A DNA stretch of 64,000 nt, taken from the NCBI GenBank assembly GCA_020744425.1, contig JAGMUV010000003.1:434001-498000 (forward strand), in the 5' to 3' direction. Below, one piece after another: positions 33,801 through 43,727 of the stretch. Below the pieces are notes generated by a model that was not told the DNA's origin, searched no databases, and saw only the letters and a list, made by a program, of their open reading frames with translations. A program made the position numbers and the translations under genes. How positions within the stretch are numbered: the first letter of the stretch is position 1; each line of letters starts with the position of its first letter. Origin of the DNA: Dactylonectria macrodidyma (Eukaryota > Ascomycota > Sordariomycetes > Hypocreales > Nectriaceae).

Positions 33801-34035
33801 CACGGCACCAAAAATCTACGCCTCACATCTACGCCTCGCATCAACTACGTGCGCCTTTCCCGTTCCCGAGCCTGCGGTTGTTTCGTTGACCCCAAGCCTG
33901 CTTGCCTACCCGTCTGCACTCGGAACGTGCGTCTCCGTCGCTGGTTCGCACCGCTGAATCACCCCTAAAACTTCCCTTCTATATTTAACACACGTGAAAC
34001 CGCGTCTCGCCTCCTGACCCAAAACATTATCTACA
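30894..34035. other. Intergenic region (3.1 kb) with short tandem repeats
   Basis: No gene recognised between the divergent carbonic anhydrase (minus) and SDR (plus). It contains pyrimidine/purine-rich tracts, an 11-bp unit ATGGATGGGTC repeated at 32,543-32,564 followed by a variant copy, a T run at about 32,417, a C run at 32,964 and the hexamer repeat at 33,502. A TATA-like CTATATTTA (about 33,981) sits some 55 bp before the SDR ATG and could be its core promoter. Confidence 0.5.
33502..33525. repeat. Hexanucleotide microsatellite (GTCGGA)4
   Basis: Four exact copies of GTCGGA followed by a degenerate fifth (GTTGG). It lies in the intergenic space about 0.5 kb before the SDR gene. Confidence 0.85.
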
Positions 34036-34857
34036 ATGGCCCCGCTCTATCACAAGGCCCTCGTCGTCGGTGCCACGTCCGGCATAGGCCTCACCCTGGC
34101 CGGCAAGCTCGTCGCGACGGGCACCAAAGTCGTCGCCGTTGGCCGTCGCCAAGACCGCCTAGATGCCCTGGTGCAAACTCACGGCCGGGACAGCCTCAGT
34201 GCCGTCGCTTTTGATGTCACGCGCCTCAGCGGCATCCAGAGCTTCGCCCAAGGCGTTCTACGGGATCATCCCGACATCGACTGCGTCGTCATCAACTCTG
34301 GCATCCAACGGGGTTTCGACTTCTCAAACCCCGAGACCCTAGACCTATCCGTCCTTAGCGACGAGTTGACCACCAATTACACGTCGGCCGTCTATCTGAC
34401 TGCCGCCTTCTTGCCACACCTCAAGTCTCAGACCCGTGGTGCTCATCTCGTATACGTCGGCGCGACACTCGCCCTCATCCCGTCCATGATCCGGACGCCA
34501 AACTATAATGCCTCCAAGGCCGCCCTGCACTCCTTCATCATGAACGTCCGAAAGCAGCTTGCCGAGGCGGGTCAGGCCCACGTGCGCATGATCGAGGTCT
34601 TTCCACCCGCTGTCCAGACCGAGCTGCACGACGATAACCACCAGCCGGACCTGGTTAACGGGGGTGAGATTGGCATGCCCGTCGTAGAGTTTGTAGACAG
34701 GATGTACGAAGGGCTAGCCAGGGGCGACGATCAGTTCGCTGTCGGCCCGGGGGAAAATTTGCTCAAGGAAGGCGGATGGGAGACGCAACGAGCCGAGATG
34801 TTTGAGCAGCAGCAAGTTGTTCTCAACAATGCGCTAGCAAAGTATCTAAGAAAGTAG
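34036..34857 (+). CDS. Short-chain dehydrogenase/reductase, Ser-less active site
   Basis: A 273-residue, intron-free classical SDR, likely NADP-dependent given VGRRQDR after the second strand. Cofactor motif GATSGIG (12-18); the NNAG motif appears as INSGIQ (87-91). The YxxxK pair is Tyr157 and Lys161 (YNASK). The position of the catalytic Ser, usually an SS or GS pair about 13 residues before Tyr, reads VGAT (141-144), so Ser seems replaced by Ala or Thr. FPPAVQTELHD is the usual segment after the active site. It resembles the DltE-like group of fungal SDRs. The start is set by ACAATGGCC downstream of a TATA-like box. Reduced activity or an altered substrate is inference from the missing Ser. 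Confidence 0.9.
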   Translation: MAPLYHKALVVGATSGIGLTLAGKLVATGTKVVAVGRRQDRLDALVQTHGRDSLSAVAFDVTRLSGIQSFAQGVLRDHPDIDCVVINSGIQRGFDFSNPETLDLSVLSDELTTNYTSAVYLTAAFLPHLKSQTRGAHLVYVGATLALIPSMIRTPNYNASKAALHSFIMNVRKQLAEAGQAHVRMIEVFPPAVQTELHDDNHQPDLVNGGEIGMPVVEFVDRMYEGLARGDDQFAVGPGENLLKEGGWETQRAEMFEQQQVVLNNALAKYLRK

Positions 34858-34860
34858 TTT

Positions 34861-34902
34861 GATTTTGATTAAATGATTTTGATTAAATGATTTTGGTTAA
34901 AG
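34861..34902. repeat. 14-bp tandem repeat x3
   Basis: GATTTTGATTAAAT at 34861-34874 and 34875-34888, with a third, changed copy at 34889-34902. It begins 3 bp after the SDR stop codon, so it lies in the 3' UTR. Confidence 0.9.
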
Positions 34903-34924
34903 TCGTCATCCATGTCATGGTCCT

Positions 34925-35480
34925 TCCAAGAACGAAGGGTTAGATGAGGGGTGTCGTGAACTTCAGCCAAGTGTAATAAGCCGTGGCTCGATCAAAGGCC
35001 TAAGGTGCAGAACTGCAGATCCGTTTGACCGAAAACGAAAGATTATATGAGGCGTGCCGTGAAATTCAGCTGAGCACAAAAGGCGGTGGTCCTATCAAAG
35101 GACTTAGATGCTGATGCGTACCCGAAAACGAAGGCTTAAATGAGGCGTGTTGTGAGCATCAGCCGAGCCTACAGCCTTGTAAGCAGTTGTGGCTCAGTTA
35201 TTGAGTAGTAGGCTCAACAAAAGTTCTCAGATGAAAATCTGTTTTGCGAGAGCGAAGACTTAAATAATATGCACTGTAAACGTCCTCATATGCAACTAGT
35301 CGTGGCCCTATTCAAGAACTTATGGTGCAGATCTATTTTCCGAAAGCGAAAGGCTGAATACGGCCCGTTACGAGCGTTAGTTGAGGCTAGCAAGCTGTAG
35401 CTCGACAAAAGGACTTAGTTGCAACTCTTTTGTGCCGAGAATCCGAGAGCTTTCCACTCATCTGAGCGAAAAGGAAAAAA
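34925..35480. repeat. Degenerate long tandem repeat, 5-6 units of about 90-125 bp
   Basis: Diverged units each open with a form of CGAAAACGAAGGCTTAAATG, continue with GAGGCGTG-like and TGTGAGCATCAGC-like blocks, then GTGGCTC..TCAAAGGACTTAG and GTGCAGAT. Unit starts fall near 34,930, 35,027, 35,125, 35,247, 35,340 and 35,435, the last partial. Similarity between neighbours is moderate, with substitutions and indels, so this is an old minisatellite-like array, not a recent duplication. No frame is kept across units. Confidence 0.7.
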
Positions 35481-36237
35481 TCATTTCAAGTATCATAGAC
35501 GTGCAAGCGAAGCCCGGATTGAAGGGTTCGGAGAAAGTGACACGAGCCTGAGACGCGTCAAGGCTCGATTGAGTAACGTCACATTCCTCGTTGAGTCTGA
35601 GGATCGCGTACATGCAACACTTCTATTTTTAAGCATATGTTCTAATTGTAGCATCCATACGTACATGATGGTTTTTTTCCGAGCTCATCCCATCAAGTGA
35701 GGTACCATCAGTTACCCTCCTATCTTGTGCTGCTCGATTTTCACGAGCATGTTTGGTGTGCGTAGCCATGGCCGAGGTCTGGAGTTGGACAAAAATTTAC
35801 ATCTTGACACCACAATTAGAGACGCATTGAGATATGACAAATTTAACTCATAAATCATAGACAGTGATTAAATCGCGCTTTGTAATCCATGTTTCCCTTC
35901 CTGCTTGACATTCTAAGATTTCTATATGGTCGTATTGGGCTGTCTTTGTGTCATCATCAAGACGCGGCTAGAGCATGAAAAGTTGAAATGGTCTAGTTGT
36001 GCTCTGTCTTTCCATGTCTTCGTTCTTTCTCAATCAATTCTTCCCATGCCTATCTAGCTAGACAGCCAATCTTCACAATTTTATGAAATAACTCGCTCTT
36101 TGCGTCCTCTTGAATAGTTTCACAAAAGCTGGCTCATTTACCCTACAGCTGGAAGTCGACACAACACGTGACTTGACGCGACCGTTGCATTGTGGTAATT
36201 CTAAATCTGAATCAGGTTTCAAACACCACAGATCGAG
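35481..36237. other. Intergenic upstream of HET gene
   Basis: About 750 bp between the tandem repeat array and the HET ATG. Short frames only; no motif recognised. Confidence 0.45.
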
Positions 36238-37833
36238 ATGCGTTTGCTGAATATTCACACGCTGAAACTGGAGAATTTCCTCGGCGATGTTCCTCCCTAC
36301 GCGATCCTGTCGCATACTTGGGGCAATGGCGAAGTGACACTCCAGGATATGGACCGCGGCGACTTGGACAAGAAACCGGGATGGACCAAGATCGTCGGCT
36401 TCTGTAAAGCTGTTGTAAAGTTCTTCCCCGAGCCTCTCGAGTACGTGTGGGTCGATACTTGCTGCATTGACAAGACGAGTAGCGCCGAGCTGTCAGAGGC
36501 CATCAATGCCATGTTCCGCTGGTACCAGCTGGCCCAGTGCTGCTTTGCCTACCTCGAAGACGTGAACCATGGCACGTCTGGTTCTGTGGGCGATGAGTTT
36601 GAGGCTTCGCGATGGTTCACTCGGGGCTGGACGCTACAGGAATTGCTTGCGCCGCGAGCCGTCGACTTTTTCGACCACGATTGGAACTTTCTCGGGAGCA
36701 GAAGCGAGCTCGCCAAGAGAATTTCCACTAGGACGGGAGTCGACGAGGAGACGCTGCTCGGGGGAGATTTGTCGTTGGCGAGCGTCGCCCAGAGGATGTC
36801 GTGGGCGGCGGATAGGCAGACGACGCGCTTGGAGGACATGGCCTATTGTCTTCTCGGCATCTTTAACATCAGCATGACGATGCTTTACGGCGAGGGCGAG
36901 CGCGCGTTCATCCGGCTGCAGGAGGAAATCATCAAGGAATACGATGACCAGTCCATATTCGCGTGGGACGCGTCCACCGTGCCCGAGTCCATCTCGACCA
37001 TTGGCATCTTGGCGACGCATCCCCGGTTCTTCAAAGACTGCGCGTCCTTCGAAGCCCACCCGAGCCAAGGCCACATCGTCGTGACCAACAGAGGCGTACA
37101 GATCGATCTCCCGCTGGTCCGCTTCGAGCGCGACATGCTCGGCGTGCTCTCGTGCTACGCGCAGGGCGACGTCGGCTCAGCCATCCAGATCGGGCTCGTC
37201 CAGAGCTCCAACCGTCAAGACCAGTACAGCCGGACGCGCGGCGCGGTCACGAACATGCCACACTTTACGGGTTTCAAGCCGCAAAAAGTGTATCTGACTA
37301 AGCGGAGTAGGACGTCGCGGAGTGATGGGTCCGACGCGACGGCGTGCTGGCTTCGCTACGACGTGCTTGCTCCCATCTACAGGTATCCGCATCAGAGTTG
37401 GCACGAGAGCGAGCTGACCACAACTATGACGATGAATCTGATGCGTGCGCACTCCGATGAAGTATCCACTGCCGTGATATTCATCACCACCTGCAAAAAC
37501 CTGGTGTGTCTGCTCCTCAGGATGACGCCCAGGGAGCGTAAGAGCCAATTAAGCCTGCTGCACCTCTCACAGTCGCTAGGCAATGAGCGCCAGACCGATC
37601 AATTGTTGCAAAAGTTACTCGCCGGGGAGACAACTGGATCTTCCAAGTTGACGTTACATACCAACGAAGTCACCGCAGAATGCAAGGTCGAGCTCATCCG
37701 AGGCTCGTGGATGTACAATGTTTTTGTTTCCCAGACGAAGAGACCCTTGTTTGGAACGGTGCGGCTGCCGTTGAGTGGCAGAAGAAATGACACTCGGTTG
37801 AGCAGAGTGCAAACTGTCAAAGAAACCCCCTGA
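36238..37833 (+). CDS. HET-domain heterokaryon incompatibility protein
   Basis: A 531-residue intron-free protein of the HET-E/HET-D-like type. The HET domain occupies the N-terminal half: YAILSHTWGNGEVTLQDM (21-38), WVDTCCIDKTSSAELSEAIN (71-90), CCFAYLEDV (101-109) and SRWFTRGWTLQELLAP (124-139). Then follows the usual helix AYCLLGIFNISMTMLYGEGERAF. HET domains are TIR-like death effectors in vegetative incompatibility; overexpression typically kills the cell. The C-terminal half (about 260-531) has no NACHT or WD repeats, so activation must come from elsewhere or from its own sensor. ATG 36238 starts the classic MRLLNIHTLKLENF. GC-rich coding sequence with no RIP-like decay shows it is maintained. 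Confidence 0.95.
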   Translation: MRLLNIHTLKLENFLGDVPPYAILSHTWGNGEVTLQDMDRGDLDKKPGWTKIVGFCKAVVKFFPEPLEYVWVDTCCIDKTSSAELSEAINAMFRWYQLAQCCFAYLEDVNHGTSGSVGDEFEASRWFTRGWTLQELLAPRAVDFFDHDWNFLGSRSELAKRISTRTGVDEETLLGGDLSLASVAQRMSWAADRQTTRLEDMAYCLLGIFNISMTMLYGEGERAFIRLQEEIIKEYDDQSIFAWDASTVPESISTIGILATHPRFFKDCASFEAHPSQGHIVVTNRGVQIDLPLVRFERDMLGVLSCYAQGDVGSAIQIGLVQSSNRQDQYSRTRGAVTNMPHFTGFKPQKVYLTKRSRTSRSDGSDATACWLRYDVLAPIYRYPHQSWHESELTTTMTMNLMRAHSDEVSTAVIFITTCKNLVCLLLRMTPRERKSQLSLLHLSQSLGNERQTDQLLQKLLAGETTGSSKLTLHTNEVTAECKVELIRGSWMYNVFVSQTKRPLFGTVRLPLSGRRNDTRLSRVQTVKETP

Positions 37834-38366
37834 CAACTTCAGAGGGAGGGGTATCGTACAAGGGAGTTGTCGTCTTTGATGTCTGTTCCTGATTTGCCGT
37901 TGGCGTACTTTCGTGCGGCATGGCCTGGGTCCTCTTGGCAGTCGCAGCAAGCTATCCTGGCCTTTCGCTAGTGTTATGTTTCAAAGAGCTTGTTTATCCC
38001 TCACGTTGATCGCTGGTGGAGTGATGGGCTTTGGGATCTGCAGAGTGATCGCCTGTGCCGCGTGTGGCTGAAGAGAAATCTGCCTTGCTAGGCGCTGCCC
38101 CTAGCCAAAACTTGGCAAAACTGCTTGGCAGCACAGCTTGGCGACGTTTGTTTGCCTCGGTAATATCACGGGGTTGGTGAAGGTCTGAAAGCCTTCTCAA
38201 GCGATAAATGGAGGTCCTGCTCCAAATAGCCGCGCGCCATCCAAGTCGCACCATCTACCGCCACAATCATTAGCTTCATTGAGACTCGATTCAGACCCAA
38301 TCAACACCTCCGGCGCCAACTTGGCGACTCTTGGGTCAAGCCTCACAAGCTCCTTATCCAGTAATC
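37834..38366. other. Intergenic, no gene seen
   Basis: About 530 bp between the HET stop and the small Gly-rich gene; contains only short frames. Confidence 0.45.
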
Positions 38367-38606
38367 ATGTGCCTTCCGTTCCGGAAAAAGAAGAAACGAT
38401 TCGACGTCCGCGATTACCGCACAGCCCAAGTGCCGACGGAAGTTTCAAGTTTCAAGCGACGTCGACCTAAGAAGAGAAGCTACGGAACCAATCGAACGTA
38501 CGGAAACTCGCATGGTGGAACATGGATTGCTTTCTTTAGCAGTGATGGAGGAGGTGATGGAGGTGGAGGCGGAGATGGAGGTGGCGGTGGTGGGGGAGGT
38601 GATTGA
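38367..38606 (+). CDS. Small basic protein with polyglycine tail
   Basis: A 79-residue protein from ATG 38367 (the frame is open upstream but has only TTG). It starts MCLPFRKKKKRFD, has a second basic stretch KRRRPKKRSYG and ends in a Gly/Asp run. Small fungal proteins of this layout, starting Met-Cys followed by a basic patch and ending in polyglycine, are common in Sordariomycetes and have no known role; a lipid-modified Cys at position 2 near basic residues could bind membranes. The GGA-rich 3' part is a GGAGGT-type repeat in DNA. Moderate confidence, because short and repeat-rich. Confidence 0.5.
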   Translation: MCLPFRKKKKRFDVRDYRTAQVPTEVSSFKRRRPKKRSYGTNRTYGNSHGGTWIAFFSSDGGGDGGGGGDGGGGGGGGD

Positions 38607-39429
38607 GATGACAATGTGTAATATGTGTTAAGTGATGGCAACGGATATCTTGATGCCTAGATCTAATGAGAATTTTAAGTCACCTTTTCTCTGAATATGC
38701 CGCATTATGGGCAAGCTTGATCCGTCGATTTTCTGGATGGCTTCCTGTGCGCCGTGGTTTTGTTGTATTCCCCTCTTTTTTTCGCAGAGGAAGAATGTCA
38801 AACAGTGGTTGGATATTCCTATCAAATCGTCGTTGTAGACGCCCTCCTTTTAGCTTCATGCAGGCATGGTGCATACTATTGTGCCAAGAGGGGCCTGAAT
38901 AAGAGGCTCCATCAGCTACAAACGCCACGCGGCAATTTCACAGCCTTCTCCTTTTGGCTCCTCCTTTCATTTTCATGATGGGTTCCTTGTGCATCTACAA
39001 TTTGTCATTTTCTCCACTGGTTTTGCATTCTCTGGCAGAATAAAAACCCGAGACAAGGCCGAGTTATTCCTATTAGGCCGTTGCTGTTGCCTCCCTTCCG
39101 TCGGATTCATGTGGCCATGTTGCGGACAGTTGAATTAAGAACAGGCTGAACAAGATGCTACATCTTTTGCAAGCGCCACGTGATAATCGGAAAGTCTTGT
39201 TTTAGGAGGGCTGGCAAGGATCTTGAAGCTGGATTTAAATCTTTCAACCTACACTAAGCACATTTGTCCATGCTAAACTACTGTTCCAAAGGGAAATTTG
39301 ACTACTAACCCTGATATCGCTGGCCTAGGAGTGAGCACCAACTCTGTCACATACCAATACTATCCCATGACTAGCGAATGCAAGTTGGTAGGTACTTGCG
39401 GCATTTTTCGTTTCCGCTGCCATTACTAT
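38607..39429. other. Intergenic, no gene seen
   Basis: About 0.8 kb. Short frames on both strands lack motifs. Two stretches (about 38,725-38,935 and 38,960-39,175) share the order GGTT(C)CTTGTGC / TTTTGCATTC or ATTCCCCTC / GCTACA..ACGCCACG, hinting at an old duplication. Confidence 0.35.
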
Positions 39430-41043
39430 CATCGCCGTCGTATTTGGCTACCTAAGCAGTTCAGTGGTTAGAGAGTTTTTAAACGGCCTCGACCACTGGG
39501 TCATCAAGAGTGCCAAAAGGTTCAGTAACAGGATTTTGCGTAGATCACTAGATCTCGGGGCCCCGGAATCTCCCCACAAGCCAAATGAGGCGCTCACAGA
39601 AGCGGTACAGCAGTTCATCCTGGCCTTGAGCGACCAACAGCTTGTCACAGGCTTGGCGGTCCTCGTATGCGGTGTCGCGAAACAAGAGACCGTATTCATT
39701 CACGAGTTCTCTGTCTTGCTGAGTTTGGCTTGATTTTCTTCTACGACGACGCACCTGGCCACAATGGACGCTCTCCGGAGCTATCTCAAGACTCACGGCG
39801 TGATTCGACATGTCCGAGTTGTTGGCATGGTGTGCGTGCTCGCATTGCTGACGTATACGTCCTGCATCACCATCAACGCAAGACACGCGGATGCAAGTGT
39901 TCCAGTACAGTGCTACTTTTTAGGCGATCTGCAATTCGAACATGATTTCAACGGCCCAGAGCAAATGGCGGTTTCAATTCTGGCCTTGTTACTCGTCTAC
40001 TCAGGCTACGCGGTTCGAATTATTGACATATATTCTAAAAATGGTCCAGCGTCATATTTCTGTGCTACGCTTGAGTACAGTTCTTTTAACACTGCATCGG
40101 ATCAAAGCTAGGGATTGGGTTCACCGGCCGCGGAATATGAGGCAGCTTCTCGCCTCCAGAGGCTGGAAGTAATCGACAAGCGCAAGACGAGGTTCCCTTT
40201 ATTCTCAAAGCTGCTTGCGTACGTCTACGATGGATCTTTTCTCTCTTCTTTTCCGAGCCTAGCATTCGGTCTTACCTACGGCATATTTCAAGTGATCAAT
40301 TATCGTTTTTGTTCTGCCCCAGACCTGGACCAGACACTAATGAGATGGGGTTTGGCCAAATGATGGCAATTCTTTTACTGGTACCCCCGTTTCTCAGCTG
40401 AAGAAGCGTATTCTGGTACGACCCAACCACTTTCTTCAGTTTATTTTCGCCTTCTCACTCTTCCTAGGGTATGTGTCGATGCCGTCTTCGCCCTCCAATA
40501 AGCAGTCATCTGGTAATGGTACCGCTAGCAATGGCGATACTTCACCGATGCTCGACCTGAGTTCTGAGAGGCTTATTCACGGCCGTGTTACGGGCAATCA
40601 AAGTCCAACCTTAATCGAGGTGTTGGAATATGACGAGCAGACAAACGAAAATGTCCAATTCTTCCCTCGAGAAGTTCAAGATATTCGCAATCAAGAACGA
40701 CAAATTGAAATCTCATGCAGGCACGCGGTTGGCTAATATGATGACATTGTTTAGCGGAAATGGAAAATTCTGACCGAATTTGCAGAACTGAGAAGGATTG
40801 AGAGAATCATTCAGCCTCTCATTGGATTCTTATACTTCGGCCTCACTCTCGCTATCTCTGTTGTACTCGGAGTTCTCCTCAACATTGGAGGTAGCTCCGT
40901 GGACCTCAAGTCTTTTGCAGTGACTTCTGTGGCATTTGTGCTTCTTTTTCTGCAGACCTATACTCGAATCTTAAGAGTTTTTTTTTTAACCACATTTAGA
41001 ACGGTTAGGTTTGTGTATCACAAGTGGCATCAGCTAGATGATT
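39430..41043 (+). pseudogene. Multi-pass membrane protein, disrupted by TGA
   Basis: Plus-strand remains of a fungal multi-pass membrane protein family of unknown function, recognisable by LSDQQLVTGLAVLVCG followed by THLATMDALRSYL. From about 39,430 to 40,111 a single frame is open except for TGA at 39731-39733. It falls in LSLA-stop-FSS, where family members have Trp, so TGG has become TGA. Further hydrophobic blocks follow in other frames (GFGQMMAILLLVPPFLS near 40,355; GFLYFGLTLAISVVLGVLL near 40,830), which normal introns could link. The 5' end is unclear; ATG at about 39,367 with an intron to 39,430-39,470 is one option. If the stop is real the protein is truncated before most helices. 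Family recognition is moderate; the stop is seen directly. Confidence 0.55.
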
Positions 41044-43727
41044 AAGACACCAACAGGTTCCAGGCCCGATTGGGTAGATGAAAATGGGCATAGAAGCCTA
41101 GCATATGTGAGGGATAATTTAAGTAGCCAATTTTGCGTAGCATCAACAACGATAGCAGTCTTTATCTTTGAAAATTCCTAGGAAAGCGGAGTTAACGTTG
41201 ACATTAGCTCGGTCAAATGGAGTCTAATTCAAGTGGTGCAATTGAAGCGATTCTCTGACTGGCGGTAGCATAAGTTACTCGTTGAAAAAACTTGGCAACA
41301 TAGAAGCTAATTGAGATTAATAGACACATTCTGTCCGTTGTTCTAGCACTTCCCGTTTATGTATTTTGCTCAAATGGTGATGTGGAGGTGGAGGAGGGGA
41401 TTATGGTAAAACATGGCATAGTATGATAGGGTTTAGTTTATTGATAAGAGACGCTAAATAATGTATTGGCGTATCAATCCAATCATCCTTTTAAGAGACT
41501 TTCCATGCAGATGCTGCATTATGCACAAGCGTTCGATAGTCCCGAGTGTCGGCTTGGATGCCCTGGCAACCCCTTGGACTCTCTGCAGGTGCTTCGCCGA
41601 TGAAATATGATCATAGTGATATGTTTCTGCCTCGCTAAAATAAGAACTGGCTGAGCACTGGCCGATTAAAGTATAGATGCGGCAGCATGATCGGCGTCGT
41701 GAGCCTGGATAGGCGTCGTGGCTGGTTAGCTAGAGCACCTTTCTAGAAAAGGTTCAAGCTCATAGGGCTCATTCTCAAGAGGGGCTCCTTATTTGTTATG
41801 ATTTCGTCAAAGATTCATCTTTGGCCACTCTCGTTGCTCTCGACAGCGATTGTCGCCATGGGTTCTCTGTTGGATTCGAGGGAAATATGATTGTCATTTT
41901 ATAAGGCTGTGAATGCGTCTTGATAATAAACGGACCTGAATAGACTCTTAACTTCATCATGCTCAAAGGGTAGGCGGCACCAGCCTCCTGTGAATCCGAC
42001 CCTAAGAGAAACAGTAGAGAAGTATGTTAGGGTGCTTTGGCGCGTTTGCAGGCCAGTCCTTCTCAGGCCCTCGGCAAGCAAAGAAATAGTTTCTCCTCCA
42101 AGCCAACCGCAAGCTCTGCGAAGACATCTCCGTTCTTGTCCTCGCCACCATCCCAACGTCCCCAGTTCGGTGGCCTGACAAAGCAGCACTGAGGACTGGG
42201 CGCACCATTTTGCAGGCTTTATACAATAGAGAAATCAGACAAGTACCTATGACTCCACACACTCCCGTGGACAGCAGGAAATGCAAATACTGTTGAGCAT
42301 GCTGGCCCAAGCTGGAGCTGCTAAGGAGGTCTCTCTCAGGGCTGAGGTAGGCGAGTTTCAGGGACCAACTGATTGGAGGATGTTCTAAGTCAGCTAGCAG
42401 AATGGAACATTTTTCAAATGAGGGATACATAAGCATTTACGAGGTGCACCTGACGAATAATTTAAATTCCCATGAGGGGAAAGTCTCTTATTTTGACAGT
42501 TGGGACTTGAACCGGCCTCAACCAGAGGTTTAGAGTCTGGTTAGAACACTGGTCGCATTCAGAGGTGTCTGTCATGAACGTGGTCGGAGAGTGGCCGTGA
42601 GCGCCACGCCGGATTTCTTCTCCTATATTAATGGTACGGAGGGCCCTTCTAAAGCCATAACGTGTTGCTAGCTCGCGAATGGAAATTCGACAGTTACTAT
42701 GCTCAGTACATCAAATCCACTGTACTTCCCCCTTCATGTCTGATCCGCTAAAGGCTGCTAATTTACAGCGGTTTCATGCTTGCTATTTTGGTTTTTTAGG
42801 CCTCTTGTCCCTAAAGCTATTTGGTGTAGCAGCTAACTCATTACGGCTGGCTGTATCTTGGGTGGCTGACAAGGATCAAGAGATGTGGCGCATTTAGCCT
42901 GAGAAATGGCTTTTGAAAGGGCGCTCCGTAACAGCGCCAAATTGCCTCTGTCACCTGACCGTTTGGGCTAAAAAGACTAGAGAACGCCGTCCTTTGACGG
43001 GCATTTTTCCGTCCACTCATTAAAGCCACATCGTTTCCTACTGCGGGTGCTCCCGCCAAGCGGACATAATCCGTCGATGAGTCTAGTATATGCTCAATGA
43101 ATTTGAGCAAATCTAGCTCCGAGGCATTATGGGCACCCTCTTGATGGCCGTTGCTTTGTTGGCCATTTTCAATATTTCCGCCAAACGAGTCTAGCTAGAG
43201 TAGGGGTCGACCAAGCTATCATTACTGCGGCAAGTCGTATTTCTGTACGTCTGCGTTCAAGGTGCAAACGCCGATTGGTTCGGTGGCAAGCGAAAGCAGA
43301 CTAGTATACGGAGCACTCCGTATAAGAAGAATGATCTGAGGTTAGCTTATTGGAGTTATGGATGACTGTGACAAAATAAGCGAGAATTTTCTCAGCTGAG
43401 CGTTACCCTGGGGCTGCTCAAAAGCGGAGACGAATGCCCCTTGATACGTCCAGCTTGAGCGCATGTGACGCGTGGCCCCAATGGGTTTTTCATTGACCCC
43501 TACATTTATTGAATTATGGGACAGACTATCGAAAACACCGTGAGGCTATTGATGATAGCCTCGAAATCCCTGACTTGTTCATCGGAGTGGCGGAGACCAG
43601 ACATCGAGAACAGCCCACGAAGTTGACTTACATATATAGAGTAACCAGGAAGCATAATCGCAGTATGCCGTAGCCTACCTGTGTTTACTGTTCTGCTGCA
43701 AGTGAGCGTTTATTAGAACCGGAAGTC
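41044..43727. other. Intergenic region (2.7 kb)
   Basis: No gene supported. Minus-strand frames of 96-144 codons (41,899-42,436) include one hydrophobic stretch (LSTGVCGVIGTCLISLLY) but no recognised domain. A tRNA-like stretch near 42,490-42,575 fails folding. A short palindrome lies at 43,305-43,324. Confidence 0.45.
43305..43324. repeat. Short palindrome TATACGGAG-CA-CTCCGTATA
   Basis: Two perfect 9-bp arms with a 2-bp spacer, beginning and ending in TA. It resembles the joined ends of a very small TA-flanked element or a dimeric binding site; no larger inverted repeat surrounds it. Confidence 0.6.

Noticed and set aside
42490..42575. tRNA-like stretch on the minus strand
   Set aside because: It has a good B-box (GGTTCAAGTCC) and ends that pair for 5 bp, but the T stem does not pair, the anticodon loop would be 9 nt and no A-box fits. 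Treated as chance or a dead tRNA fragment.
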